Shown here in pieces: positions 34,762 to 45,483 of a stretch of 64,000 bases of DNA. Position 1 is the first letter of the stretch; every line of letters starts with the position of its first letter. Made by a program: the position numbers and the translations under genes. This stretch comes from Planoprotostelium fungivorum. Taxonomy: Eukaryota; Evosea; Variosea; Cavosteliida; Cavosteliaceae. A model generated the notes under the pieces. The model did not search any database and was not told where the DNA came from. It was given only the letters and a program-made list of their open reading frames with translations. The stretch lies in the NCBI GenBank assembly GCA_003024175.1, contig MDYQ01000812.1, positions 1-64,000 of the forward strand, read 5' to 3'.

Positions 34762-35760
34762 TTAGAATCCTGCGTAGCTTCTGGCGGCCTTGACGGCGTC
34801 GAGAGGGCCGAATCCCTTGGTCCATCCCTTTCCTCTTCCCTTGGATGCCTCTCTGTTCATGTCTCTGATCTCAAAGAACAGACTTCCGTCGTATACTTTT
34901 CTCATGTCTTCCTTCTCCACGACACCTACATCGTGTCATCGGGCGCTGCATGATGTTGGGGCTCACCGTCTTGGTCTCTGCAGAGGAGGTAGGTCGTTCC
35001 GAATTCGAAGAAGAGGGCGAACCATCCAAAGGGGTCCATGATGATGCGGTAGCCAGACATGGCAGCCCAGATCTCGGTCCAGGTGAGTCCTCCCTGTGGG
35101 GTTTCAATCATTTGATCCGTTGTAGATGGATGTGGTCTCACCTTGTAATCACGGTCGTACTTGGTGAAGATGTCTTCGAACTTGGAGGGTAAGAATCTTC
35201 CCTCGTTGTCAAAGGTGGCAGAGTCTGAACCGTGCTTGGCCTTGTGCATGGAAGGAACCTATCGAGTATGAGTTGATGGATCTCATTCGATTAAGTTCTC
35301 ACCAAGAGACGGAAGAAAGGGTCTGGCAGGTAGGATTTGGCCAGTCCAGTGGGGTATGAGAAGGTGGCGTGGATGATCACAACGGCGATGAGAGAGAAGA
35401 TGGGGTTGAATCCGAGGTCTCTGAATCCCTTGTATGTGTCTGAGGGCCAGATGACACCGTCGTTATCTTGGTCCCAGAAGATGACGTGCTGCTGGAGGAC
35501 AGTCTTGTCCTTGTTCTTCTCGGCGTATGCCTCAGATCCGTGGGGCTTCTCCTCTGTGGCTGCCTGGTAGACTCTGGGGACAGCTGATATGAACATCAGT
35601 ATGGAGGATCACCGAGAAGAGAAGCTGGAAGAAGGTCTAACGACTCACCTGGGTCTTGCATGGTGAATTTGGTGGCTGGCTTGCGATCGACGGTGACGCT
35701 GGCACCAGTCGATGTGACCTCGATGGGTTCTCTCCTTGGCTCTCTTCCGCGTTGGCTCAT
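34762..35760 (-). CDS. Caleosin (lipid-droplet EF-hand peroxygenase)
   Basis: Caleosins are Ca2+-binding heme proteins of lipid droplets and ER; plant and fungal members have peroxygenase activity. The start MSQRGREPRREPIEV is at 35760. An EF-hand loop, 'FWDQDNDGVIWPSDTYKGF', is followed by a hydrophobic hairpin with the proline-knot region (SLIAVVIIHATFSYPTG). 'HGSDSATFDNEGRFLPSKFE' and 'LTWTEIWAAMSGYRIIMDP' follow, then 'FGWFALFFEFGTTYLL' and a C-terminal 'GRGKGWTKGFGPLDAVKAA' ending RSYAGF at TAA 34762-34764. All family blocks are in order. Four short introns interrupt the gene; one (about 35100-35143) carries the recurrent word CATCTACAACG. With the DGAT1-like gene at 43 kb, it indicates neutral-lipid storage. 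Confidence 0.96.
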
Positions 35761-35986
35761 GTTGCTTGTTCGTGTGTCGTGTACGTTCTGATGTGGCGAG
35801 ACCTCGCCTATTTGAGATTTCGCGTGGAATCTGGATGACATCAAAATCTTGGAAGGCTCGTGTTCCCGTTTCGAAACGAAATTTCACATCGAAACGTAAC
35901 ATTCTGACATACACACCCCGGCAGCAGCATCATGATGATGACGAACACAGACACAGAGAATTCATCTACAGCGTGCAAGTCTTTAT

Positions 35987-38900
35987 CTACTCCTCTTCAT
36001 ATTTCTCCTCCTCTCCTTCTTCTTCCGAAGAGTGTGAAACCTTCTTCCTCTTTGCCGTCAGCTCTTTGATCTTCTTCGCCTTCTCCTCCACCGTCTCGCT
36101 CTCTTCTCTCTTCCTCTTCTGTTCCTTCTTCTGTTCCTCTTCAGTTCTCTCTCCATCTTGCAAGTGACGAAGACATGCATGAGATAGAGGAGATACATGA
36201 GATAGAAGATATGGAGATGAAGAGATAGAAGAGGCCCACCTTGTTTGGACTGCTTGTGTCCTCCTTCTTCTTCTTGTTCTTGATGAGGACGGTGTCGTTC
36301 TTCCCTCTCTGCTTCTCATCGATGTCAGGGAGCAGTTCCGTCCTCGCTTTCGGTGTCTTTGCCTTTCCTGGTGTGTTTCCCCTTCCCTGTCTCTCTCAGT
36401 CTCTCTCTCCTCTGTCTCTTCTTCTCTCTCTCTTCCTCTTCTCACCTTTGGAAACAGCCCTTCGAAGCTCTCGTCTCTCTCCTCCTCTCCCTCTCCTTCT
36501 TCCTCTTCAAACAGATCGTCTTGGTGTTGTTTGTTCTTCTGCTCACAGTCACATCTATCCATAGATGGATGTCTATCGATGTCTATGCATGGATGTCTAA
36601 AGATAGTTGTCTATGAATAAATGTCTATCGATGGATATCTATGAATGGATGACTGTCTTCACCTTCTGTTCTAGAGCTCTCAACTTTGCACGGTCCGTCT
36701 TCGTACCGTGAAACAATTTACCGTCTTTCGTCTTTCGAAAGGGTTGGATCTGTCCCTGTCACTCTCCCTTCCATCCATTGCCTCTCACCGTTTTCTCCTT
36801 CTTCGTCTTCGATGTCTTGGTCTTTGGTGATTGTAGATCGAACCACTTGTCTCTGCACTCCTCCTCGCTCTTCCCTTCCACTCTTCCACTCACTTCCCGC
36901 CAAAATCGATCCGATCCTGGGTGGGGGCAGTCTCGAACGGCCACAGACAGTTGTTTCATTTGCTGTTCTCCTTCACTCTCCTTCTCTCTTCTATCCTCTC
37001 ACCCCTTCGCTCCATTCTTCTTCTTCTCCTTCTCCCTCTTCTTCCTCTGATTCATCCTTCTTTGTCTGTTTCTCTATGACTCTCTCCTCCTCTTCTCTCT
37101 TCTCACCTTCTTCTTCTCTTCCTTCTTCTTCTCTTCAAACTCTTCCTCGTTGTCTTCTTCACTTCTCTTCCTCTTCTTCTGTGGATCGTCAGGTGAGCTT
37201 CTCCTTCCATCTTCACCTTCTCCTTCTCTGTCCCCCGGTCTCCCACTCGCCACGATGAATTGGCCTCCTTCGCCTTCTGTGCTCTACCCTCTTTCTTCTT
37301 TTGACTCTTCTACAATTCATTGTTATTCCACATCAATCGAAATGACATATTCCTGAAGAGTGTATGAAATAGAAGATAATCCACCTTCTCTTGATCTTTC
37401 TTGAACCATTCTACGTATTCTTGGTTCATCCCTGTCTCAGGTACCCAACTGTTCTCTGAATCATCATAACTGTATGTGTCAGTCTTCACCATTGTGTCAT
37501 CTCACCCTTTCCACGAGACAAAGAATTGCCATTGTCCACGGATGAACTTGTGTGTGATGATCTGTCGTACAATGAGAACATCATCTACAACGAGACACGA
37601 ACCTGATCGATCGTATACACCTCTGGCGTTCTAAAAATAGATCAGCATCATCTCACTCTCAGTGACTCACTCTTTCGGCTCACTCTCGTCGAGATTCTTC
37701 TTGGCTGTACGATTCAGTCATCGTGACGAACGACAGACTCACTCTCACTATCACTGATGTACTGATTTCCTTCACTCAACTTTCTCGTCCTGCATCACGT
37801 CAATTGTACGTTCAATACATTGAATGGCACACCTTCCAGAGAGGGGAGTGCAGGTGGAATCGGTCTTGGGTGACTTCCTTGACTGAGTACTACTCTTCTG
37901 TGCACTCTTCTGTGCACTCTTCTGTGCACTCTTCTGTGCACTCGATTTCTTCTTGCTGTTGGGTGTGATACTCTTGCAGTTGGATGAGTCCCAGTATTGA
38001 ACGGGGGAGAAGATCTTGCGTCTGGGAGGGTGAGTGATGGTGGTGATATCATCTCACCCCTTCTGTGATGTGTTGTATTCCTCCAGGAAGAACGGACTCT
38101 TTGGGTCTTTCCATGTCTTCTCCTTCTTCAGGAATCGATCTCTCTTCCCCTGTTTCCACTCTTCCTCTTCTTCCTCTTCTACCTCTCCTTCCTCTTCTAC
38201 CTCTTCTACCTCTTCTACCTCTGCTTCCTCTTCTTCCTCTGCTTCCTCTTCTTCCTCTGCTTCCTCTTCTTCCTCCTCTTCTTCCTTCTTCTTTTGTGCT
38301 CTTTTTCCGCTCTTACCCTTTGCTTTCTTCTTCAACTTCTCCTCCTGCTCTTCTTCCTCTTCTTTCTTTTTCACTGGAGCCTTTTGTTGATTTTTCCTGG
38401 GCCTTCCTCTAGGCCTCTTCGGTTTCTCCTCCTTCTCTTCTTCTCTCTCTTCTTCTTCCTTCTCTTCTTCCTTCTCTTCTTCCTTCTCTTCTTCCTTCTC
38501 TTCTTCCTCCACTGGAGTCTTTTGTTGCTTCGATCCCTTCCTGGGTCTTCCTCTGGTCCTCTTCGGTTTCTCCTTCTTCTCTTCTTTCTCTTCCTTCTCC
38601 TCTTCTTCCTTTTTCGTTGGAGCCTTTTGTTGATTTGATTCCTTCCTCGGTCTTCCTCTAGGCCTCTTCGGTTTCTCCTCCTTCTCCTCCTTCTCTTCTT
38701 CCTTCTCTTCCTCCTCCACTGGAGTCTTCTGTCGTTTCGATCCCTTCCTGGGTCTTCCTCTGGTCTTCGGTGTCTCCACTTGCTCTTCTTCCTTCGGTGG
38801 TGTACTCTTCCTTCCTCTGCCCCTCGTCGGTTTCTTCTCTTCTCCCTCCTTCTCCTTTTCTCTCTCCTCCCTCTCTTTCTCTCCTCTCTCCTCCCTCTCT

Positions 38901-41900
38901 TTCTCTCCTCTCTCCTCCCTCTCTTTCTCTCCTCTCTCCTCCCTCTCTTTCTCTCCTCTCTCCTCCCCCTCTTTCTCTCCTCTCTCCTCCCTCTCTTTCT
39001 CTCCTCTCTCCTTCTCTTCCTCCTCCCTCTGCATCTCATACTCTTCGAACAACTACCCCGGTCAATGGTCCCCCCTCCTTCACCTCCCTCACCTCTCTCC
39101 AATCATGGGGTAATCCATTCGAGAATGCTTTGACGATCTTCTGTGGGTAACTCTGCAAGGACTTCTCGTTGGGTGGCCCTCTCAGCTCGTAGATGGATCC
39201 AGAGATCGTGCGGAAGTAGTGAGAATTCAAGACCTGGAGACCGTGAGACACGTGACGGGTGACAGATGACGTCACCTCGTTCAGGCGGGAGGTGTGGTAG
39301 TGGCCCAAACAGTTGGGACGCTTCGATATGATGCAGTCGCCACGGAAACGGATTCCCTTGAGTCGAGTCTGCTCCACGGACCAATTCACGATCACTCCAT
39401 CGCATTCTTCCGCGTACTTGTCCTCTTCAGAGGATCTCGTCACCTCCTTGTCCACCTCATCTACAACGCGTCAGGGATGAAAGGTAGAATAGAAGACACA
39501 CTGGTGTAAGGAACTTCGTCGTCCTTGTCCAAGTAAGAGATCTCCGTGTCTTCGAGGTGATTCTCTCGGATCAATCGTTCCATCTCTTCTAACGGTAAGA
39601 CTCCTGTTCCATTCAGTCCTCTTTCTTCCATGAAGATCTAGATGTGTGATACTACATCGTGACATCGTGTGGAGGAGGATTAGAATTCGACTCTACCTTC
39701 CATCGATAAATCGTCATCCACTTCCATGTTCATTTTTCTGGGCTGTCTGCCGGACTGTACAACTTGTGTTCCCTGCACTCTCTCAGTATGAATAGATCTC
39801 GCATGACACCACTCACCTTCCGTCCACTCTTGACGCCTGTCGATTTCACACTGCACATTCGATTACTCTCCAGAGATGATGGCTCTGATACTCACTCGTT
39901 GGACGTCTTTGCATCTTCTTCCTTCTTTGTAGATTCATCGGGTGAACGAGGGGAGCGTGGAGGTTCATCATCCCCCGTTGTAGATGCATCCTCTGATGAT
40001 GAGTAGAGCTGACTGTTGGGAGGTGAGTTTTGCGTGGCAATCTGTGATTGTGGGGGTGAAGAGGTGCTATGTTCAACGGTGTTCTCCTCGATCTCTCTCC
40101 TCTCTTCCTTCTCTCCCTCCTCTTCTATCTTCTTTCTCTCCTTTTCCTTCTCTCCCTCCTCTTCTATCTTCTTTCTCTCCTTTTCCTTCTCTCCCTCCTT
40201 TTCTACCTGTGCTTGTTCTTCTGTCCTGTCCTCCTCTTCCTTTTGTCTCTTCTCTCTTTCCTCTCTCTTTCTCTCCTCTTCTGCTCTTCCCTTCTCTTCC
40301 TCCTCTCTCTTCTTCCCCTCTTCCATCTTCTTTGTCTCCTCCTCTTCTATCTTCTTTGTCTCCTCTTCTGCTTGCTCCTGTTCTATCCTCTTCCTCTCTT
40401 CTTCTTCCTGTCTCTTCTTCTCCTCTTCCTCTATCCTCTTCTTCTCCTCTTCTGCTTGCTCTTCTTCCATCCTTTTCTTCTCTTCTTTGAGTCTCTTCTC
40501 TTCTTCCTTCTGTTTCTCCTCTTCTTGTTTCTTCCTCTTCTCCTCCTCTCTCTCCTCCCTCTTCCTCTCCTCCGCTGCTCTCTTCTCTTCCTCTATCCTC
40601 TTCTCCTCTTCCACTCTTCTCTGCTGTTCTCTCATTCTGGCAATGTACTTCTCCTCTCTCTCTCTTTCCCTCTTCTTCTTCTCCTCCTCCTCTGTCTTCT
40701 TCCTCTCTTCCTCCTCTCTTCTCTCCCTCTCCTGTTCTTCCTCTCTCTTTCTCTCCTCTTCCTCGGCTTTCTTTCTCTCCTCTTCCCTCTTCTGTTCCTC
40801 CTCTCTCTGTCTCCTCTGCTCCTGTGCATCTCATCAATCTCCCTCCCTTCATCACATTCATTCCACAGAGGACAGTCTCCCTGAACGATCCATCATTCGA
40901 CACTCACCATGGCAGCATCCACTTTGGGGTAAGGAGAAGCCAAAGTGTTTCGAACAGGACGGAAAGATCTGATCGAGTCAGAGAGGCCGTCACGGGGGCT
41001 CACATGTTGGCCACTGCCGCATGCTGTGTGTCCGATGTGGGTTGAGGGCGTGGTGATCTGAGAACTCTCAGAAGAGAAGGAAGGGAGAGTCTTCACCTGG
41101 CTGTACGAGGCGAATTGAATAGATCCTTGTTCTGGTATATGCTCTGTTTCACTGCGACAGGCTCGGGAGACTGTGAAGAGGTGAGTGTCCCGTTTCACGA
41201 TGAGGTGTGTTCGAATGACTCACACGATGGGTCAGGAATGGGTTGTCCTGAAGATGAGATTAGAAGATGGATGTGAGAGATCTCTCACCGGTCGGATTCT
41301 GTGTGTGGATCCTGGTGCAATGGGCACTGGGAATAGGTTCCCTTGACCAATTGTTCGATTCGATTGCAGAGGTGTATTGGGTGTCGTAGAGAATGCTGTT
41401 GAAGTTAACGGTGAACGATTACAGGAAAGGCCGTAATTACCTGATTTCACCTCGGTCTGTGGAGTGTGTGGAGAGGTAATTTGAACATTGGGTGTCCCTG
41501 AAACAATGGGGGTGGTCGGTTTCTGAGGTGTTCTCGTTCGTGCCCCTGTGAAATGTAAACTCAGATCTTGAAAGTCATTAAGATGGAAGATCTCACTGGA
41601 TGGCTTCTCGCCAACATAGATGGTCTCTTCCCCTTCTGCCTTCTGTTTGTTCAAGTGAGAGACGAGTACCTCCAGTTCCGCCCTCGATTTATGAGGACCA
41701 ACAGCTACAATAGAATTAAGAGAATCGTTATGGAATGAAACGCACTGTGTTGAGAAGTTCGTGACATGACTTCCACCTGATACTGTTTGAAAGGTCAAAC
41801 CTGTTCTGAGACGCTCTATTGATTACAGACACAATATATTCAACTGTGATTGTAAGAAATAAGGGCGATTTCGTCAGTGATGGATCGCATGCATTAACGG

Positions 41901-41910
41901 CTACTGGCAT
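35987..41910 (-). CDS. KNL2/M18BP1-like centromere protein: SANTA, AT-hooks, CENP-C-like motif, chromodomain, SANT
   Basis: M18BP1/KNL2 proteins recruit the machinery that deposits CENP-A at centromeres. In order on the minus strand: an N-terminus near MPVAVNACDP; a 250-residue E/K/R helix (40080-40835); a SANTA domain (39080-39440: 'VNWSVEQTRLKGIRFRG', 'RTISGSIYELRGPPN', 'NGLPHDW'). Then come K/E repeats with five AT-hook-like cores (GRGRKS, GRPRK x4; 38370-38840) and a CENP-C-like motif (GRKIFSPVQYW, about 38000). A chromodomain follows (37390-37630: 'EVYTIDQIITHKFIRGQWQ', 'FFVSWKG', 'YDDSENSWVPE'). Last are a SANT/Myb repeat (36870-36970: 'MKQLSVAVRDCPHPGSDRF', 'GKSEEECRDKWF') and an acidic tail. 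Many introns. A stop frame at 37323 means the SANT part could be a second gene, but a 22-nt or longer intron would carry the frame on. SANTA plus SANT is the known M18BP1 pairing, so one gene is favoured. Confidence 0.72.
37893..37943 (+). repeat. 12-bp tandem repeat (GTGCACTCTTCT)4 inside coding sequence
   Basis: Four head-to-tail units encode KSAQ repeats on the minus strand just after the CENP-C-like motif. The identical bases suggest recent slippage expansion. Confidence 0.9.
38864..39012 (+). repeat. 24-bp tandem repeat, about six units, coding ERGEKERE on the minus strand
   Basis: Units of 24 bp (CTCTCCTCCCTCTCTTTCTC plus CCT in one phase) repeat with one or two base changes, one unit having a C for T. 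They lie within a long strand-asymmetric pyrimidine run (38150-39030). In the protein they extend a charged helix between the SANTA domain and the AT-hooks. Confidence 0.88.
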
Positions 41911-43079
41911 CTTCTTCAAATCGGTACTCTACAACGAAATATGATTATAATCATTATAATATATTAACATTTCAAAATCAACAGAAGACCACACTACAGA
42001 GGACCATCTGTAGGATGAACATACGCTACTTCATGTGATAGCTGATGAGAAGATGCGAATTAGGAGCATCCTAATCTCTCCCATGGCAAAAGGTGTCTGA
42101 AACAAAATCGACCTAGCCTATGGTCGTGTAACTGGGTGATTTCCGTTGTAACTGGCGAATTTTGGTGAAATATCACCGCGTTCTGCCAGTCATTGGTTCT
42201 TTGACAGAAATTCAGTGAACGATAGAGGCCCGCGAACTTTTAAAGGGGTAGAACCATATCGGCATTATGTTGACGGCAGTGGGCCCAGTTTGCGACTTAC
42301 GAGCCACGAGAAATTGTAATTGTCATCACAGTTTCACTGTAACTCGGCGTCATCATCGCGATGAAGCTTTCATCACTTCGACGAATACAATACACTAAAT
42401 GGCTCTGATTTAATTAAGGGAATGCAGATGTCGCACATTCGTGTGAGTATGGCCCTGATACCACATCCTCTATCTACTCGCAATGGCGGAAGTTTATCCC
42501 ATCCACAATGTTCAGCTGGGCACAAAGTTACAGTGTAACCATCAATCTCGGCAGTGTCACGATGCTGCGCGCCTTAGTTTCGGAGCTCAAAATCATCCGC
42601 TCTGTTCTCTTCGCTCAAACGAAAAAATCATCCGCCGGTGTCTCGATATTCCACAAACGAGCCTGGAGAAGCCTCGTCCGCTGTGACATTTGGATATTGT
42701 TTGAAAAATTGGGTTACAGAGTTACAACGCGAGTTACAATGGGTGCTCCCAGAGTTATGCTCGGCAGTCTGGGTCGATTTTGTTCTGGACACCTTTGGCA
42801 ATGTCTCTAGTAGTGAATCACAGGGAAGTGGAAAGTGAGCGGTTTCAAAGAAGAGTGTCTGACAAACGAGCCTGGAGAATTCTCTGATCGGCATGCTGAA
42901 TGAAATTTCACTCAACATTACGAACCGAGGAGTAGAGCGGAAAAATAAGCCTCGAGTCCACGCATCCACGCATCACCACCATGACGCTCAGAAAGTCTGG
43001 TTCTAACATAACGAATGTGAGAGCGTGCAAACACTAGTAATTGGCTGATCGATAACAGAGAATTACGTCTTCACCCAAA
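41911..43079. promoter_or_regulatory. 1.1-kb divergent region with clustered TGTAAC/GTTACA words
   Basis: This region separates the centromere-type gene (-) from the DGAT1-like gene (+). The six-base word TGTAAC or its complement GTTACA occurs at 42127, 42147, 42338, 42527, 42534, 42713, 42721 and 42733. Two copies face each other at 42527-42539. A 17-bp word, ACAAACGAGCCTGGAGA, occurs twice (about 42650 and 42862). An open frame at 42508-42810 has no recognisable domain. The clustering suggests binding sites for one transcription factor, but a decayed repeat is also possible. Upstream exons of the minus gene may also lie here, since a CGTTGTAG acceptor-like word is at about 41930. Confidence 0.45.
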
Positions 43080-44718
43080 ATGGCCCCACCGGCGAGTCCA
43101 AAGCTGCACCCACCTGCAGAGAAACAGTCAAAGAAATACAGGTACTACCCATCTCGTTGCATATCTGGGCACGATCAACTGAAATGTATCAGATTCAAAC
43201 AGCAACAATCAGCAATGGATTTCGAAATCGAGTCAGAATTCTCCAAAGGGTGAGCGCAGACGCCGACTGACCATTCCATTGACACGTGTCAGCCCACATC
43301 GTGGATGGTTCAATCTCTTCACGATTGGAATTGTACTCTACATGGCCCTCCTTCAATACGATCACATCACTCGAAACGGTGCACCATCTCCATCTCGATC
43401 ACCTCTGATGTCTCCTAGGAACACTGATCGGCCTCACTGCAGCGAAAGATTGGTTCACTTCCTTCGACATGTTTCCCGCATGGCTAGCTCTCGTCGCTCT
43501 CGCCTTCGTCTCTTTTTTCTTACAGAAGGCGGTGAGACACCTTCCTCCATCTTCCCTTCTCACTTCTAGAAGGTCACCACTCAGACGCTGTCTCTGACGA
43601 CAGCCACCGTCTATCATGCCATCCTCCAGATCACCATGTTCGTTGGCGCCACCATCGCGGCCATCTACGGAGCGTGGCCGTTGGTTCCCACCATCTTCTA
43701 CCTGGCTGAGACTCTCATCTTATCCATGAAGATCCACTCTTACTGGTACACCAATCGAGAGCTACAGCTCAACCCCAACGGTGACTCATTGTAGACGAGA
43801 TCGTCTCAGCTGAAACGACCGCAGCATCCGACAGCACGGTCAAGTGGCCGGACAACGTCACTCTGTGGAATTTCTTCGATTTCCTCATCGTGCCTCCCCT
43901 CGTCTACGAACCCGAGTACCCCAGAACGAGCAAGTTCAGACCCACCTACCTCATCTCTAAACTATTAGCCTTCATCGCCCTGTGGACTGTGCTGGTGAGT
44001 TCCCCACTCGACTTTCTTACTGAACGTAACGCAGCATCTCATCGCGAGCAGCTACCTGGAGCCAGGCTTCGCACAATTACCAGAGACTCCATTTGTCTTA
44101 GCCGTGGCAAAATTGAGTCTGCCCAGTCTTTTATTCGGGGTTTTATTGTTTTACGCCGTCTTCGACGCGGGTTGCAACGGTATTGCCGAGCTGACTCGGT
44201 GAGAGTGATGGAGAATCGATGGAAATTTGACGGAGATCTAGCTTCGCCGATCGTGAGTTCTACCAAGATTGGTGGAACAGCACCACCTTTGGTGAATTTG
44301 CCAGGAAGTGGAATCGACCCGTGCAGGAGTGGCTTCTCAGACACGTATATCTCCAAACCCAGACGAGATACAAGGTCTCACCCCGATCGGCCATGATCAT
44401 CACCTTCTTGTTCTCCGCTTTGGTGCACGAGTATTTCATGTGCGTCAGCCTGAGGATGTTCAGACCCTGGTGAGTTGAGACACCATCGACATCATCATCA
44501 TCTCGCATCACGTCTTTCATGCTGACGAGGACAGGTTGTCCGCTGCACAGATCGCTCAATTGCCTCTCATTATGTGCGGAGGTTCTCTGAAGGGAACGAG
44601 AGCGGGCAATTTCATCTTCTGGCTGAGCATGATGACGGGGCTACCTCTCATCACCATCGCCTACGCGAGAGAATACTATTTCAGAGAGAGAAGCTTACAC
44701 GCTGGCTTCCTCGTCTGA
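43080..44718 (+). CDS. MBOAT acyltransferase of the DGAT1/SOAT group
   Basis: This ER multi-pass enzyme joins acyl-CoA to diacylglycerol (DGAT1) or sterol (SOAT). The start MAPPASPKLHPPAEKQSKK is at 43080, followed by 'HRGWFNLFTIGIVLYMAL' (first TM). The diagnostic motif 'REFYQDWWNSTTFGEF' is FYxDWWNS, followed by 'WNRPVQEWLLRHVYLQT'. The catalytic His lies in 'FSALVHEYFMCVSLRMFRP'. The downstream 'LSAAQIAQLPLIMCGG' and 'GNFIFWLSMMTGLPLI' resemble DGAT1 (QIPLA, GN-x-x-WLS-x-x-x-GQP) more than SOAT. The stop is TGA at 44716-44718. At least eight introns of 35-60 nt interrupt the gene. With caleosin at 35 kb, it points to lipid-droplet formation. Substrate choice cannot be decided by eye. Confidence 0.92.
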
Positions 44719-44922
44719 TCTTATAAAATAAATAGATTTACTGCACAGCACAGATTTATGATTCATATACAGTTCATCATCAACATCATCACGGACGTGT
44801 CACCTCTTTATCTCCAAGACGACAACCTCGAAGCCTTAAACCGAACTCACCCAATAGAACCCCCTACACAACAAGAAGATCTTAAGCAAGCAGAAGCACA
44901 TCCCAGTTCAATTTATTCAAAG

Positions 44923-45480
44923 TCGTCATCTTCGTCCGCAGAATGTGTGTCGGTGATTGTCTCACGGCACAGAGAGAAAGAGTAGGAACGCCGATGCTCT
45001 ACCTGGGCTGGGTACGGCCATACTCCGTACACCACAGCCTCGTCAGACACTCGCCTGCCTTCACCGTAGAGACCCTCGAAAGGGTTGCTCCACTCCGGCC
45101 AGATTCTGTCACTCTCGTGACTTCATCATCTGTGCGGTCGATGCGAGGACATACGCTCTTCTGCCCGAAGGCATACTGGCCGTACATCATCCAGCGGTTG
45201 TCGGTCTGACTCCTGATAGCAGCCTCGTCACCTCACATCGCAAAGTCAGGGACAACAGTCTGTGTTCATCCTCGAAAGGAGAGCTGACGCTACTTGTGAT
45301 CACTGTTGTTTGACTTGGTCGTTGGAGGTGGCTGGGGACACGTTCTTGTCTTCTCTCGTGCACTTGTGAGACTCCTCTTGGAGATGTTGTGGTGTCCAGA
45401 TGGAAGATGTGATTGTTGATCTTGTCACAGTCGGTGGGGCAGTGAAGAAGTTGGCTCTTGGAGGGATCCCAGTGAGGTTC
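44923..45480 (-). CDS. Partial: terminal exons of an unrecognised minus-strand gene
   Basis: The terminal exon reads RIWPEWSNPFEGLYGEGRR, then 'VSDEAVVYGVWPYPAQ', and ends with an acidic tail (HSADEDDDFE) at TAA 44923-44925. Codons are host-like. Upstream, a Thr/Pro-rich stretch near 45320-45460 ('GIPPRANFFTAPPTV', 'KNVSPATSNDQVKQ') looks coding in one frame, but the joins to the last exon are not settled. No domain is recognised. The tail is convergent with the DGAT1-like gene. Confidence 0.35.
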
Positions 45481-45483
45481 CAA

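Noticed and set aside
38065-39150. Long plus-strand frames rich in Leu/Ser/Pro opposite the centromere-type gene
   Set aside because: They mirror the purine-rich minus-strand coding sequence; the minus strand carries recognisable AT-hooks and domains.
40016-40972. Plus-strand frame of 318 codons rich in Ser/Leu/Phe
   Set aside because: Antisense shadow of the E/K/R-rich helix; composition follows from the pyrimidine tract.
42508-42810. 100-codon plus-strand frame in the divergent region
   Set aside because: No domain, and it overlaps clustered TGTAAC words and a short repeat; probably not coding.
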